Shown: in pieces, positions 25,333-34,386 of the stretch
Numbering within the stretch: position 1 is the first letter of the stretch
How the letters are laid out: each line of letters opens with the position of its first letter
Assembly (NCBI GenBank): GCA_964477065.1
Contig: CAYZCU010000004.1
Location: 1 to 43,006 of the forward strand
Direction of reading: 5' to 3'
From: 2-02-FULL-43-11-A sp964477065
GTDB lineage: Bacteria > Patescibacteriota > Microgenomatia > UBA1406 > HO2-37-13b
DNA: 43,006 bases
Notes under the pieces: generated by a model
What the model was told of the DNA's origin: nothing
The model's input: only the letters and a program-made list of their open reading frames with translations
The model's database searches: none
Made by a program: the position numbers and the translations under genes

Positions 25333-26586
25333 ATGAATATCATATCACTTCGATCACTTGAGATACTTGATTCGCGAGGCAATCCAACCTTACAAACATA
25401 TGTAACACTTGACGATGGAACAATTGGTATGGACTCTGTGCCCTCAGGAGCATCAACGGGATCACATGAAAGCGTTGAGCTACGAGATAATCAGCAAGAT
25501 CATTATCAAGGGAAAAGTGTGGATACTGCACTGTACAACATTCATGCAACTATCTCTCATGCGCTTGTGGGCATGCCCATTGAGCACCTCGATGCCATCG
25601 ATGAGCGTATGATCAGTATCGATGGCACACCAGATAAATCACGACTCGGAGCAAATGCTGTGCTTTCAGTATCATTGGCATGCGCCAGAGCATATGCGCT
25701 ATACAAAAAGCTTCCCCTGTGGAAGGCTCTCAACGCATATTATTTTCCCCATACACCAACATCATTTCCACGTTTGATGGTCAATGTGATGAATGGTGGG
25801 GCACACGCTCATTGGGTTACTGATATTCAAGAATGTATGATATCACCACGTGAACGAGTTCCAAGTTCGTCAATCGAAATGTCAGCGAACATATTTCACT
25901 CTCTCAAAAAAATTCTCGAATCATGTGGGTATGCATCAAGTGTTGGCGATGAAGGTGGCTTCGCTCCTGATTTAGCGACAAACGGACAAGCATTTGAACT
26001 GATTCAAAAAGCAATTCACGATGCTGGGTATACGCGAGAACAGGTTGACATCGCAACAGATATAGCAGGAAGTGAATTGTTTGCTCACGGTATCTATACA
26101 CTGCGGAAGGCACATACGTCCGGATCCCAACATTTTGATGCTCCAAGTATGATGCAGTATCTAGAATCACTTGATAATCAATTTCATATCATGTCGTTTG
26201 AAGATCCATTTGCGGAGGATGATTGGGGAGCATGGCACACGTACACAACCAAACATGGCCATGATCATATGATTGTCGGCGATGATATATATGTCACACA
26301 CCCGGATCGGATTCAACAAGGGATTGATCATATGACATCAAATGCTGTCTTGATTAAGCTAAATCAGATTGGAACGCTGTATGAAACAGTTCAAGCTATC
26401 AAGCTAGCCCAAAAAGCAAGTTGGAGTATTATCATTTCTCATCGCTCTGGAGAGACACCTGATTCATTTATCAGTGATCTTGCTGTGGCAAGCCATGCTG
26501 ATTTTATCAAAGCAGGATCAATGAGTAGATCGGAGCGCCTTGCAAAATACAATCGTCTTCTGGAAATCGAAAAGATCGAGTACTAG
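25333..26586 (+). CDS. eno: enolase
   Basis: Interconverts 2-phosphoglycerate and phosphoenolpyruvate in glycolysis. At 417 residues it is slightly short of the usual 430. Visible elements: LDSRGNPT, the lid SGASTGSHE, DIQECMI and GDEGGFAPD with catalytic glutamates, magnesium ligands in the DIAGSE, FEDPF and GDDIYV segments, the VLIKLNQIGT lysine, and SHRSGET. The loop between NGGAHA and DIQE reads HWVT instead of the common DNNV. Downstream of the exonuclease gene, and overlapping the convergent DHH gene by 4 nt. Confidence 0.95.
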   Translation: MNIISLRSLEILDSRGNPTLQTYVTLDDGTIGMDSVPSGASTGSHESVELRDNQQDHYQGKSVDTALYNIHATISHALVGMPIEHLDAIDERMISIDGTPDKSRLGANAVLSVSLACARAYALYKKLPLWKALNAYYFPHTPTSFPRLMVNVMNGGAHAHWVTDIQECMISPRERVPSSSIEMSANIFHSLKKILESCGYASSVGDEGGFAPDLATNGQAFELIQKAIHDAGYTREQVDIATDIAGSELFAHGIYTLRKAHTSGSQHFDAPSMMQYLESLDNQFHIMSFEDPFAEDDWGAWHTYTTKHGHDHMIVGDDIYVTHPDRIQQGIDHMTSNAVLIKLNQIGTLYETVQAIKLAQKASWSIIISHRSGETPDSFISDLAVASHADFIKAGSMSRSERLAKYNRLLEIEKIEY

Positions 26587-27521
26587 ACACACGCCAACAC
26601 CTTGGCAATTGCTTCTTCACGAGACATGCGAGGAAGTCGAGCACCAGCGGCCGCTCGATGGCCTGCTCCACCAATCTTTTGTGCAATCTGCAAAACATCA
26701 CACTCAGGTGTACGAGCTCGGAAACGCAGTCTTATCGTCTCAGGGTCGCTCTCAATACATATCACACCAAAGTCTGTCCCCTGTATAGATTGAATATAGG
26801 GCATCAAGAGATGGCTTTTATCTTGCGAGACACCATATGTTTTCCATAGCTTCTGATCAAGATAGATATAGGCAACGCGCTTATCTGTATCAATGGTAAG
26901 CTCCAAAAGTGCACGAGCAATAAACTCGATATCACGCGGATCCAGCTGTTGTTTCATCTGAAATCGAATGCGTTCAATCTCTGCTCCATAAGACATGAGC
27001 AATCGAGCTTCCTCAAAAACATCTGCTGAATGAGCATATTCAAAAAATCCCGTATCTGCAATAACACCCGTCAGAAGCGTCGTTGCTGTCGCTTGATCTG
27101 GCTTCATGGCTAGCGCTCCAAAAAGCCGAAGGATAATGGAACACGTTGATCCTGCTTGCGTATCAACATAATTCGTGTCTCCCCAACTATCATTACTCGC
27201 ATGATGATCTATATTGATGGTAGGAATCGTTGGCGTAGAAAATCCATGCCGACCTGTTCCGCCCTGATCTAACGCCCAGAAGACATCATAGTCATTCCAC
27301 TCAAGCGTATCAGTGATCGTCACATGCTCCGAACCATATATCCACATAAGATCGTTAATTGAGTCATGCGAAAACAGTGAAACGGTATGCCCATGTGCAC
27401 GCAACAGTTCTGCACACGCGCAGATTGAGGCAACAGAATCAGGATCGGGATTGAGATGCGTTGTCAGGACAGCTCGTCCTGGCTTATGAACCAATGAAAT
27501 CAGCTCGTGAATGTCCCTCAT
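26583..27521 (-). CDS. DHH/DHHA1 phosphoesterase, NrnA-like
   Basis: Probably degrades very short RNA oligonucleotides or pAp, like NrnA. The 312-residue protein has an N-terminal DHH domain: TTHLNPDPDSVAS (metal ligands; the common form is NPDGD), WALDQGG and INIDHHASND, the DHH signature itself. The C-terminal DHHA1 domain ends with IGGAGHRAAAGARL, a variant of the GGGHxxAAG substrate site. It lies 3 nt after secA, the last gene of the lysS-serS-secA operon. Cyclic dinucleotide phosphodiesterase activity is another possibility. Confidence 0.88.
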   Translation of the reverse strand: MRDIHELISLVHKPGRAVLTTHLNPDPDSVASICACAELLRAHGHTVSLFSHDSINDLMWIYGSEHVTITDTLEWNDYDVFWALDQGGTGRHGFSTPTIPTINIDHHASNDSWGDTNYVDTQAGSTCSIILRLFGALAMKPDQATATTLLTGVIADTGFFEYAHSADVFEEARLLMSYGAEIERIRFQMKQQLDPRDIEFIARALLELTIDTDKRVAYIYLDQKLWKTYGVSQDKSHLLMPYIQSIQGTDFGVICIESDPETIRLRFRARTPECDVLQIAQKIGGAGHRAAAGARLPRMSREEAIAKVLACV

Positions 27522-27524
27522 ATG

Positions 27525-30287
27525 CTAATCAGGATAATGGCACTTTTTATATTTTTTTCCACTTCCACACCAGCATGGATCATTGCGACCAGGCTTTTTT
27601 GGTTTTGGACTGCCAGCTGGGCGGACCTGAGGTGCTTGTTCAGATGCGACGGGTTCGACAATTTCAGCATCTTTGATCGGTGCAGGCTGGGCAAAGACAT
27701 TGATCTGTTGATCCACATTCAGCTTCATCTGCTGTTTCTCCGCTAATTTAGCCTCAATATCTTCTTGCGTCGCTTCAGTCACCTGAACCTGCGCAATGCG
27801 TCGAACGACTTCAAAATTAATATCTGATAATAACTTTTCAAACATACTAAATGCCTCGTTTTTGTATTCAGTGAGAGGATCAAGCTGGGCATATCCACGC
27901 AGATTGATACCTGATCGCAGATCGTCAATTGCCGTCAAATGATCTGTCCAAAACGTATCAACCGTATCAAGGAAGATAAACTTCACCGTATTCATCCAGA
28001 CCTCGTCCCCTGCTGATTTTTTTTGCTGATCATAGAGCTTTTTAAATTCAGCTATCAACATATCACGGAGCTCTTCACCTCCAACTGTCTGCTGGATCGT
28101 ATCCATCAAGGAATCAATGTTTCCAGGGAAAAGAGCATCCAGCTCATGTGCGATGCGATCATAGTCAGGCTCTTCACCACCAAACAAGTACATATTGAGA
28201 ATCATGTCTAGCTGATCTGAAAATGCTATAAACACTTCTTCTTCCAGCTGGCTAATGGTCTCGCTCGTTGAGGTGAGAACAGATCGTCGAACGCTATACA
28301 ATATCTCACGCTGTTTATTGAGAACATCATCATATTCGACTAAGTTTTTACGGGTATCAAAATTAAATCCTTCAACTTTCGATTGAGCTTGCTCAAGAGC
28401 TCGAGAAATCAGTCCGTGCTCGATTGGCTGATCTTCAGGCATATTAAACATGTTCATGACACGCGTGACTTGCTCACCTCCAAAGATGCGCATCAAATCA
28501 TCTTCCAATGACACATAAAATCGCGTGTTTCCTGGATCGCCTTGTCGGCCAGCACGGCCTCGAAGCTGATTATCGATTCGACGTGATTCATGTCGATCCG
28601 TACTAATCACAAATAGCCCTCCGAGCTCAACAACTTCATCATGACGCTTTTGCCAGGCTGATTTTAGATCTGCATAATCTTTTTCCTGCTCTTTCTTAGA
28701 TTTGGACGGATCAATATCAAATCTGCTTGGGGACTCACCACCTAGCTCTATATCAACACCTCGTCCAGCCATATTTGTTGCCACAGTAACTGCTCCACGC
28801 ATACCTGCTTTTGCAATGATTTGAGCTTCTTTTTCATGGTTTTTGGCGTTTAAGAGCTCATGTTTGATTCCTCGCTTTTTGAGAAGTCGCGAGAGGAGCT
28901 CATTTTTCTCAATTGACGTTGTTCCAATAAGAACAGGCCGCCCCTCTGCATGAAGTTCAGCAACAGTATCTGCAACTGCCTTGAACTTTCCCTGTTCTGT
29001 TTTATAGATGTAATCAGGAAGGTCTTTACGAGCGACTGGGCGATGCGTCGGAATAACAAGTGTATCCAATGAATAAATCTTGCTAAATTCTTCAGCTTCA
29101 GTTTGAGCTGTACCTGTCATACCACCGAGTTTTTCATACATACGGAAGTAGTTCTGGAGTGACACAGTAGCCAATGTTCTAGACTCACGCTTGATTTCAA
29201 CTCCCTCTTTTGCCTCAATAGCTTGGTGCAACCCTTCTGAATAACGTCTCCCTTCAAGAAGTCGGCCCGTAAATTCATCGACAATAATAACTTCCCCACC
29301 ACGAACGATATAATCTTTGTCCTTGGTAAACAGTGCTCGAGCTTTGAGAGCTGCTTCAATATGAAAGAGCGTTTCATAATCTTTTTCATAAATGTTATCA
29401 ACACCCATGATTTTTTCAATTTTCTCAATACCTATCTCATTGATATGCGCTGTGCGAAGTTTTTCATCTATAGAATAGTCTGTGTCCTCAAGCCGATTCA
29501 CAATCCGGGCATAGTCATAATAGCGTGAGACATCTTGCTCATACGCTGCAGAGATGATATGTGGCGTTCGAGCCTCGTCGATAAGAACTGAGTCAACTTC
29601 ATCAATGATTGCATAATAAAAATCTCTTTGGACAATTTGATCTGGCAATTTAGCCATGTTGTCGCGTAGATAGTCAAATCCGAATTCTGAGTTTATACCA
29701 TACGTGATATCTGCTTGGTACGCTTCTTTTCGAGAAATAGGACGTAGGTGGATAAATCGCCAATCAGATGCAGATCCATCGACGTATGTTGGATCAAACA
29801 TGAATGACGCATCTGAAATCATGGCAGAAACTGAAAGTCCCATAAAGTGAAACACTTCAGCCATCCAGCCAGCATCACGTCGAGCGAGATAATCATTTAC
29901 CGTGACCAAATGAACACCTCGTCCAGCAAGTGCATTAAGATACAGAGGAGCAGTCGCAGAAAGCGTTTTTCCTTCTCCCGTTTTTTGCTCTGCAACATTT
30001 CCTTCATGAAGGACGATCCCTGCTATCAGCTGTTCATCAAAATGGCGCATCCCAAGAACTCGATGGGAGGCTTCTCGCACCAGTGCAAACGCGTAGGGGA
30101 GTACTTGATCGAGTGTTTTTTCACCTGATTGAATCTGTTTTTGAAGTTTTTTCGTTTCAAGAGCAAAGTCAGCATCAGTTAATTTCTGGACATCAGGTTC
30201 ACGCGCTGTTATTGAATCAACTATCTTTTGAATACGTGAAATTTGTTTGGCGTTAAAGTCAAACAAGTGTTTAAGTTTTGACAGCAT
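27525..30287 (-). CDS. secA: preprotein translocase ATPase SecA
   Basis: Motor that pushes proteins through SecYEG. From this start 920 residues: helicase Walker A region AEQKTGEGKTLSA, DEVDSVLIDEARTP (Walker B), TNMAGRGVDIELGG and RGRAGRQGDPG. The wing/scaffold domain follows, then a proline-rich linker. It ends with a complete zinc-binding tail, CWCGSGKKYKKCH, which in other species binds SecB or phospholipid. I chose ATG 30287 (MLSKLKHLFDF), 4 nt after serS. A GTG at 30299 would add four residues and overlap serS. Confidence 0.97.
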   Translation of the reverse strand: MLSKLKHLFDFNAKQISRIQKIVDSITAREPDVQKLTDADFALETKKLQKQIQSGEKTLDQVLPYAFALVREASHRVLGMRHFDEQLIAGIVLHEGNVAEQKTGEGKTLSATAPLYLNALAGRGVHLVTVNDYLARRDAGWMAEVFHFMGLSVSAMISDASFMFDPTYVDGSASDWRFIHLRPISRKEAYQADITYGINSEFGFDYLRDNMAKLPDQIVQRDFYYAIIDEVDSVLIDEARTPHIISAAYEQDVSRYYDYARIVNRLEDTDYSIDEKLRTAHINEIGIEKIEKIMGVDNIYEKDYETLFHIEAALKARALFTKDKDYIVRGGEVIIVDEFTGRLLEGRRYSEGLHQAIEAKEGVEIKRESRTLATVSLQNYFRMYEKLGGMTGTAQTEAEEFSKIYSLDTLVIPTHRPVARKDLPDYIYKTEQGKFKAVADTVAELHAEGRPVLIGTTSIEKNELLSRLLKKRGIKHELLNAKNHEKEAQIIAKAGMRGAVTVATNMAGRGVDIELGGESPSRFDIDPSKSKKEQEKDYADLKSAWQKRHDEVVELGGLFVISTDRHESRRIDNQLRGRAGRQGDPGNTRFYVSLEDDLMRIFGGEQVTRVMNMFNMPEDQPIEHGLISRALEQAQSKVEGFNFDTRKNLVEYDDVLNKQREILYSVRRSVLTSTSETISQLEEEVFIAFSDQLDMILNMYLFGGEEPDYDRIAHELDALFPGNIDSLMDTIQQTVGGEELRDMLIAEFKKLYDQQKKSAGDEVWMNTVKFIFLDTVDTFWTDHLTAIDDLRSGINLRGYAQLDPLTEYKNEAFSMFEKLLSDINFEVVRRIAQVQVTEATQEDIEAKLAEKQQMKLNVDQQINVFAQPAPIKDAEIVEPVASEQAPQVRPAGSPKPKKPGRNDPCWCGSGKKYKKCHYPD

Positions 30288-30291
30288 AAGA

Positions 30292-31539
30292 TTAGGCACT
30301 TATTGTATCAAATCCCACGAGTGATTGGAGGACTTTCGGTACCGTAATACTTCCATCAGCTTGCTGGTTGTTTTCCATGATGGCGATGAGCGCTCGGGTT
30401 GACGGTAACCCTGTGTCATTAAGTGTATATACATATTTTGTTGTCCCATCTGATGCTTTATATCTGATATTCAATCTGCGAGCTTGAAAATCACCCATAA
30501 TTGAATTTGATGCAATTTCACGATACGTATTTTGAGATGGAACCCAAATTTGAGTATCATATTTCAACATTTGTGGTTCCACCATATCTCCTGTACACAT
30601 CAAAAGCACTTCATACGGAAGGTCCAGCTCTTGCATAATCTCCTCAGTATTTGCGTGCAATTCCTGGTGCAATTCACGAGCTTTATCTATATCTGCTGGT
30701 GCTAAAATAACTTGCTCAATCTTCCAAAATTCATGCACTCGCAAAATGCCTTTGGTATCTCTTCCATATGCTCCAGCTTCTCTACGAAAACATGGCGAGA
30801 TAGCAACAAATCGCTTTGGCAAATCTTTTTCTAAAAGTGTCTCGCCACTATGATAGGCTGTCACAGGAATCTCTGCAGTCCCTGAAAGAAAGGTATCATC
30901 TCCTGTATCATACACATCGTCTGCTTTTCCCCATGGGAAATGTCCTGATCCAAAAAGTGTAAATCCTTTAATGACAGATGGTGCAATAATAGGTGTATAT
31001 CCCTTTGCAACAAGCTTCTGAAAAACCCAAAACAAGACGGCTAATTGAAGCTGTGCAAGTTGGTTTTTGACAAAGTAGCCTCTGAAACCTGAAATTTTTG
31101 ATCCGCGCTGAAGATCAAGAAGATCAAGATCTTCACCAAGTTGGACATGGTCTTTTACTGGAAAGTCAAAGGTGCGGGGAGTTCCCCATGTTTTGATTTG
31201 CTGATTGCCTGATTCATCTTTGCCAATCGGGACTTCTGGGAGGGGCACGTTGACCACATATATCATAAGATTATCGCATTCAGCTTCCACAGTTGTGAGT
31301 TCTTCCTCAAGCACTTTAAGCTCATCTTTAAGCTCTTTTCCTCGTGCACGAGCTGCATCTGTGTTCCCTTCTTTTGCAACTGTGTTCCGCTCCTCACGAA
31401 GTGTTTGCACTTTATTTAGAAGCTCACGTCGCTTGTCATCAAGCTCCAGGAGCCTATCCAGATCAACTGGGCGATTTTTATGTTGTGCAGCCTGAGCTAC
31501 AAGATCTTTGTTTTCTCTAATAAATTTGATATCTAACAT
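30292..31539 (-). CDS. serS: seryl-tRNA synthetase
   Basis: Charges tRNA-Ser (and the selenocysteine tRNA where present). The 415-residue protein starts MLDIKFIRENKDLV and has the long N-terminal coiled coil at about residues 30-100 that contacts the variable arm of the tRNA. Class II motif 2 is FRREAGAYGRDTKGILRVHEF and is preceded by the serine-binding TAEIP. Motif 3 lies in GLPSTRALIAIMEN near the C-terminus. Standard length. Its start is 3 nt after the lysS stop, forming an operon. Confidence 0.97.
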   Translation of the reverse strand: MLDIKFIRENKDLVAQAAQHKNRPVDLDRLLELDDKRRELLNKVQTLREERNTVAKEGNTDAARARGKELKDELKVLEEELTTVEAECDNLMIYVVNVPLPEVPIGKDESGNQQIKTWGTPRTFDFPVKDHVQLGEDLDLLDLQRGSKISGFRGYFVKNQLAQLQLAVLFWVFQKLVAKGYTPIIAPSVIKGFTLFGSGHFPWGKADDVYDTGDDTFLSGTAEIPVTAYHSGETLLEKDLPKRFVAISPCFRREAGAYGRDTKGILRVHEFWKIEQVILAPADIDKARELHQELHANTEEIMQELDLPYEVLLMCTGDMVEPQMLKYDTQIWVPSQNTYREIASNSIMGDFQARRLNIRYKASDGTTKYVYTLNDTGLPSTRALIAIMENNQQADGSITVPKVLQSLVGFDTISA

Positions 31540-31542
31540 AGT

Positions 31543-33600
31543 TTAAAGCCCGAGATCATCGGAGATGCCTTGCATCGCTTGTAATGTAATAGTGACAAAT
31601 TCTTCAAGTGGAATGCCCAATTTTGCTTCACATAATTTAATTTGCTCGCGGTCAACGGGCTTTGCAAAGGCAACTTGAGGAAACTTTTTCAAAACTGACT
31701 TCACCTCAACAGATGCGAGTTTTTTATCTTCTCGTGTCAGTGCAACAGCAACGATAAATCCCGTTAGCTCATCACACGTATACAGAGCCCACTCCATCAA
31801 GCTTTCAGGCATACGATACCCATTATGATGGTGATTATGCGTCAGGATCGTGTTATGCAAATCTTCATGATGCTCCCCTGCATCTTTCAACCACTTGATT
31901 GTCTTGGCAGTGTGCTGGGTTGGATCAGCTTGCGTTTCTTCCCAATCAGCATCATGGACAAGGCCAGCTATCTCCCAGAGATCTGGCTGACCACCGAGGC
32001 GGGTCGCGAGTGCTCGCATCGTTGCACCAACTGCTTTGCAATGATTACGCAGGTTTTTATTTTCAATATGCTCATCAAGCATGGCAAGTGCCATATCACG
32101 TGTCAAAGTAAGCTCAGATTCAGTTGAACTTTGTGGCATTGGCATCTGGATAGATGGACGAACTCCTTCTGGCCTCATCGTTGGAAATAAAATCACATCT
32201 TTGATCGTATGTTGATCTGCTAAAAATGCGACAAATCGATCTATTCCCATTCCCCAACCGGCTGTTGGAGGCATACCATATGAAAGGGCTTCAAGATAGT
32301 CTTCATCAAGCACCTGATAGTCCTCACCTCCACGATCAGCCAGCTTCATTTCACTTTCCCAACGTGCCTTTTGGTCAGCTGGATCGTTGAGCTCATTGTA
32401 TGCATTTATCATTTCCATACCTTGTATCACAAGCTGGAAACTTGCTGACTTCGATGGATCACTTTTGCTTGCCTTTGCGAGAGCTTTAATCTCCAATGGA
32501 TATTCAGTTACGAAAAGTGGCCCTTTCAGATGTGGACGCACGTGCTTTTTATACAGCTCATCAAGCATCTGTCCATACCCAATAACTTTTTCATCAAGAA
32601 GTTTCCTCTCATCAATGACTTTTTGCAATGCTTCCTCAGTTGGGACATCATTGATGTCGATGTTGAGATAGTCACTAAAGAGGCTTCGATAGGTTTTGCG
32701 CTCCCAAGGAGATGTAAAATCATACGTTTCATCACCGTAGTGTACGTGCAGTCCGCCAGTCGTCTCTTGAATAACAGACGTCAACATGTCTTCAGTCATT
32801 GTCATCAAGTCCTCATAATCAGCATATGTCCAATAAAATTCGAGCATCGTAAACTCTGGATTATGCGCACGACTGAATCCTTCATTACGAAAATCTTTTC
32901 CTATCTCATATACCTTCTCAAATCCTCCAACAAGGAGTCTCTTCAAATACAGCTCTGGGGCAATACGCAGATAAAATTCAGTATCAAGTGCATTATGATG
33001 CGTCTTAAACGGCTTTGCATATGCGCCACCATAAATCGGTTGCATGATTGGCGTTTCAACTTCCATAAAACCATGTTTCTCAAGATACGTACGTAGGAGA
33101 GATATGACTCTTGATCGTAACGTAAACACGTTTCGAATGTCGTTATTGATTAATAGATCGAGATAGCGCTTCCTGTAACGTGTTTCAATATCCTTCAGTT
33201 CAAGAGGCAGTGGCATCATGGCCTTTGTCAGCAACGTATATGAAGTTGGTTGAATCGAGATCTCACCGGCGGTGGTCTTCATGACCATACCAGAGACACC
33301 GATGTGATCGCCCATATCTATATGGCGAAGATTTTTATATCCCTCTTCACCAAGGGTCTCCTTCTGAAAGAAAAGCTGAATTGTGCCACTTGGATCCTGT
33401 AGATCCATAAACATGATGTTTCCATGTGTGCGTAGTGAAACGACACGCCCTGCAGTTTGCACGTCCTGACCTTCCATGGTAAGAGCCTGAGCAATTGTGT
33501 GTTTCTTATCAAACTTGGAAGCATACGGATCCCAACCAAGCCCTCTCACTTTTTCAAGGGTTGCTTCGCGATCCTTTCGTATTTCATCAATTTGGGCCAT
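31543..33600 (-). CDS. lysS: lysyl-tRNA synthetase (class II) fused to a C-terminal HD domain
   Basis: Charges tRNA-Lys. Residues 1-495 form a normal LysRS: OB-fold anticodon domain (about 50-150), motif 2 FRNEGFSRAHNPEFTMLEFY and motif 3 YGMPPTAGWGMGIDRFVAFL. The protein is 685 residues, about 185 more than usual. From about residue 502 it carries an HD-type metal-dependent phosphohydrolase domain: LRNHCKAVGATMRAL (first His), AGLVHDADWEE (HD pair near 549-550), THNHHHNGY and YTCDELTG (last Asp). All expected metal ligands are present, so it may be active. A TATAAT box sits 6 nt before the ATG. Confidence 0.95.
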   Translation of the reverse strand: MAQIDEIRKDREATLEKVRGLGWDPYASKFDKKHTIAQALTMEGQDVQTAGRVVSLRTHGNIMFMDLQDPSGTIQLFFQKETLGEEGYKNLRHIDMGDHIGVSGMVMKTTAGEISIQPTSYTLLTKAMMPLPLELKDIETRYRKRYLDLLINNDIRNVFTLRSRVISLLRTYLEKHGFMEVETPIMQPIYGGAYAKPFKTHHNALDTEFYLRIAPELYLKRLLVGGFEKVYEIGKDFRNEGFSRAHNPEFTMLEFYWTYADYEDLMTMTEDMLTSVIQETTGGLHVHYGDETYDFTSPWERKTYRSLFSDYLNIDINDVPTEEALQKVIDERKLLDEKVIGYGQMLDELYKKHVRPHLKGPLFVTEYPLEIKALAKASKSDPSKSASFQLVIQGMEMINAYNELNDPADQKARWESEMKLADRGGEDYQVLDEDYLEALSYGMPPTAGWGMGIDRFVAFLADQHTIKDVILFPTMRPEGVRPSIQMPMPQSSTESELTLTRDMALAMLDEHIENKNLRNHCKAVGATMRALATRLGGQPDLWEIAGLVHDADWEETQADPTQHTAKTIKWLKDAGEHHEDLHNTILTHNHHHNGYRMPESLMEWALYTCDELTGFIVAVALTREDKKLASVEVKSVLKKFPQVAFAKPVDREQIKLCEAKLGIPLEEFVTITLQAMQGISDDLGL

Positions 33601-33606
33601 AGGTCG

Positions 33607-33612
33607 ATTATA
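33607..33612 (-). promoter_or_regulatory. -10 box of the lysS-serS-secA operon (leaderless type)
   Basis: TATAAT on the minus strand with CGACCT between it and the lysS ATG, a 6-nt gap. It lies immediately after the greA terminator. Confidence 0.7.
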
Positions 33613-33623
33613 TCATTTGGTAC

Positions 33624-33650
33624 AAAAAAAATCCCCGCTGGTGGGCGGGG
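33624..33650 (-). terminator. intrinsic terminator of greA
   Basis: On the minus strand the inverted repeat CCCCGC/GCGGGG with a 6-nt loop is followed by eight T. It ends leftward transcription of greA just before the lysS promoter. Confidence 0.85.
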
Positions 33651-33660
33651 CATTTTCGTA

Positions 33661-33699
33661 CAGTAAAATACCCCGCTTACGCGAAAGAGGATTTTACTG
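33661..33699 (-). other. long inverted repeat in the greA 3' region
   Basis: CAGTAAAAT at 33661-33669 pairs with ATTTTACTG at 33691-33699, and a shorter CGC/GCG stem lies inside the 21-nt loop. It would form a hairpin between the greA stop and its terminator. It may protect the mRNA 3' end. Confidence 0.55.
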
Positions 33700-33726
33700 A
33701 CTTACTGATAATGTTCAAAAAGTTCA

Positions 33727-34203
33727 TTATTTTTTAATCTCAAGGACCTTATAAATGACTTCTCCAGCTGGAATGGTGACAGTCACCGTCGTCCCAACCT
33801 TTGCACCAAGCAATGCCTTTCCAATAGGTGATGTATCTGAAATTTTTCCAGCCATGATGTCTGACTCAAGTTCACCAACGATGGCAAATTCTTCATGCCC
33901 GTCTTTGACTTCAACCTTGACTCGATCGCCAATCTGGACAACTGAGCTGTCTTTGACATCATTGACCATTTCGACATTTTCAAGAATATACGCGATCTCA
34001 GCAGCGCGAGTATCAATCATGTTCAAGTCTTCACGTGACGCTGTGTATTCGCTGTTTTCTGAAAGATCACCCATAGCTCGAGCAGCCGCAAGACGTGCGA
34101 CAGCTTTGTCTCGCTTTGGACCTTTGAGTTCTGCAAGTTCTCCTTGGAGCTTTTTCAAACCTTCCTGCGAAAGCTTGTATGTTTGTTGTTGTGTGTGTGC
34201 CAT
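33727..34203 (-). CDS. greA: transcription elongation factor GreA
   Basis: Rescues backtracked RNA polymerase by stimulating transcript cleavage. The 158-residue protein has the N-terminal coiled coil (about residues 10-75), with acidic tip residues in GDLSENSEYTASRED, which insert into the polymerase channel. The C-terminal FKBP-like domain follows (VQIGDRVKVEVKDG to SPIGKALLGAKVG). A TATAAT box at 34237-34242 gives a 5' leader of roughly 25-30 nt, unlike most genes here, and no clear Shine-Dalgarno is seen. Followed by its own terminator. Confidence 0.96.
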   Translation of the reverse strand: MAHTQQQTYKLSQEGLKKLQGELAELKGPKRDKAVARLAAARAMGDLSENSEYTASREDLNMIDTRAAEIAYILENVEMVNDVKDSSVVQIGDRVKVEVKDGHEEFAIVGELESDIMAGKISDTSPIGKALLGAKVGTTVTVTIPAGEVIYKVLEIKK

Positions 34204-34236
34204 AAAATATCTACGTTCAGTATTGAAACCTCTCTG

Positions 34237-34242
34237 ATTATA
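34237..34242 (-). promoter_or_regulatory. -10 box of greA (leadered)
   Basis: TATAAT on the minus strand, 33 nt before the greA ATG. A TTGAGA about 15 nt further upstream may be the -35 element. Confidence 0.5.
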
Positions 34243-34278
34243 TCAAACTTTGAAGAATCTCAAGAGGTAAATTTTTGT

Positions 34279-34303
34279 AAAAAAATAACCGGCTGAACCG
34301 GTT
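34279..34303 (-). terminator. intrinsic terminator facing leftward, upstream of greA
   Basis: AACCGG/CCGGTT stem with a 5-nt loop, followed on the minus strand by a near-uninterrupted T run. No leftward gene lies between it and 35208. It may stop read-through from the histidine phosphatase gene, antisense to the CPBP and tRNA-Glu genes. Confidence 0.6.
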
Positions 34304-34311
34304 GGATGTGT

Positions 34312-34317
34312 TATACT
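34312..34317 (+). promoter_or_regulatory. -10 box of tRNA-Glu
   Basis: TATACT, 69 nt before the mature tRNA. The intervening leader holds an inverted repeat CGCAGG (34345-34350) / CCTGCG (34365-34370). Confidence 0.5.
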
Positions 34318-34386
34318 ATACAGCACCACGTGTGTTCTGTCAACCGCAGGTCGCGCTCAACCGGCCTGCGCACGATAGATGCATTT

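Noticed and set aside
33755..34237. 160-codon open frame on the plus strand
   Set aside because: Antisense shadow of greA with low-complexity Ser-rich sequence.
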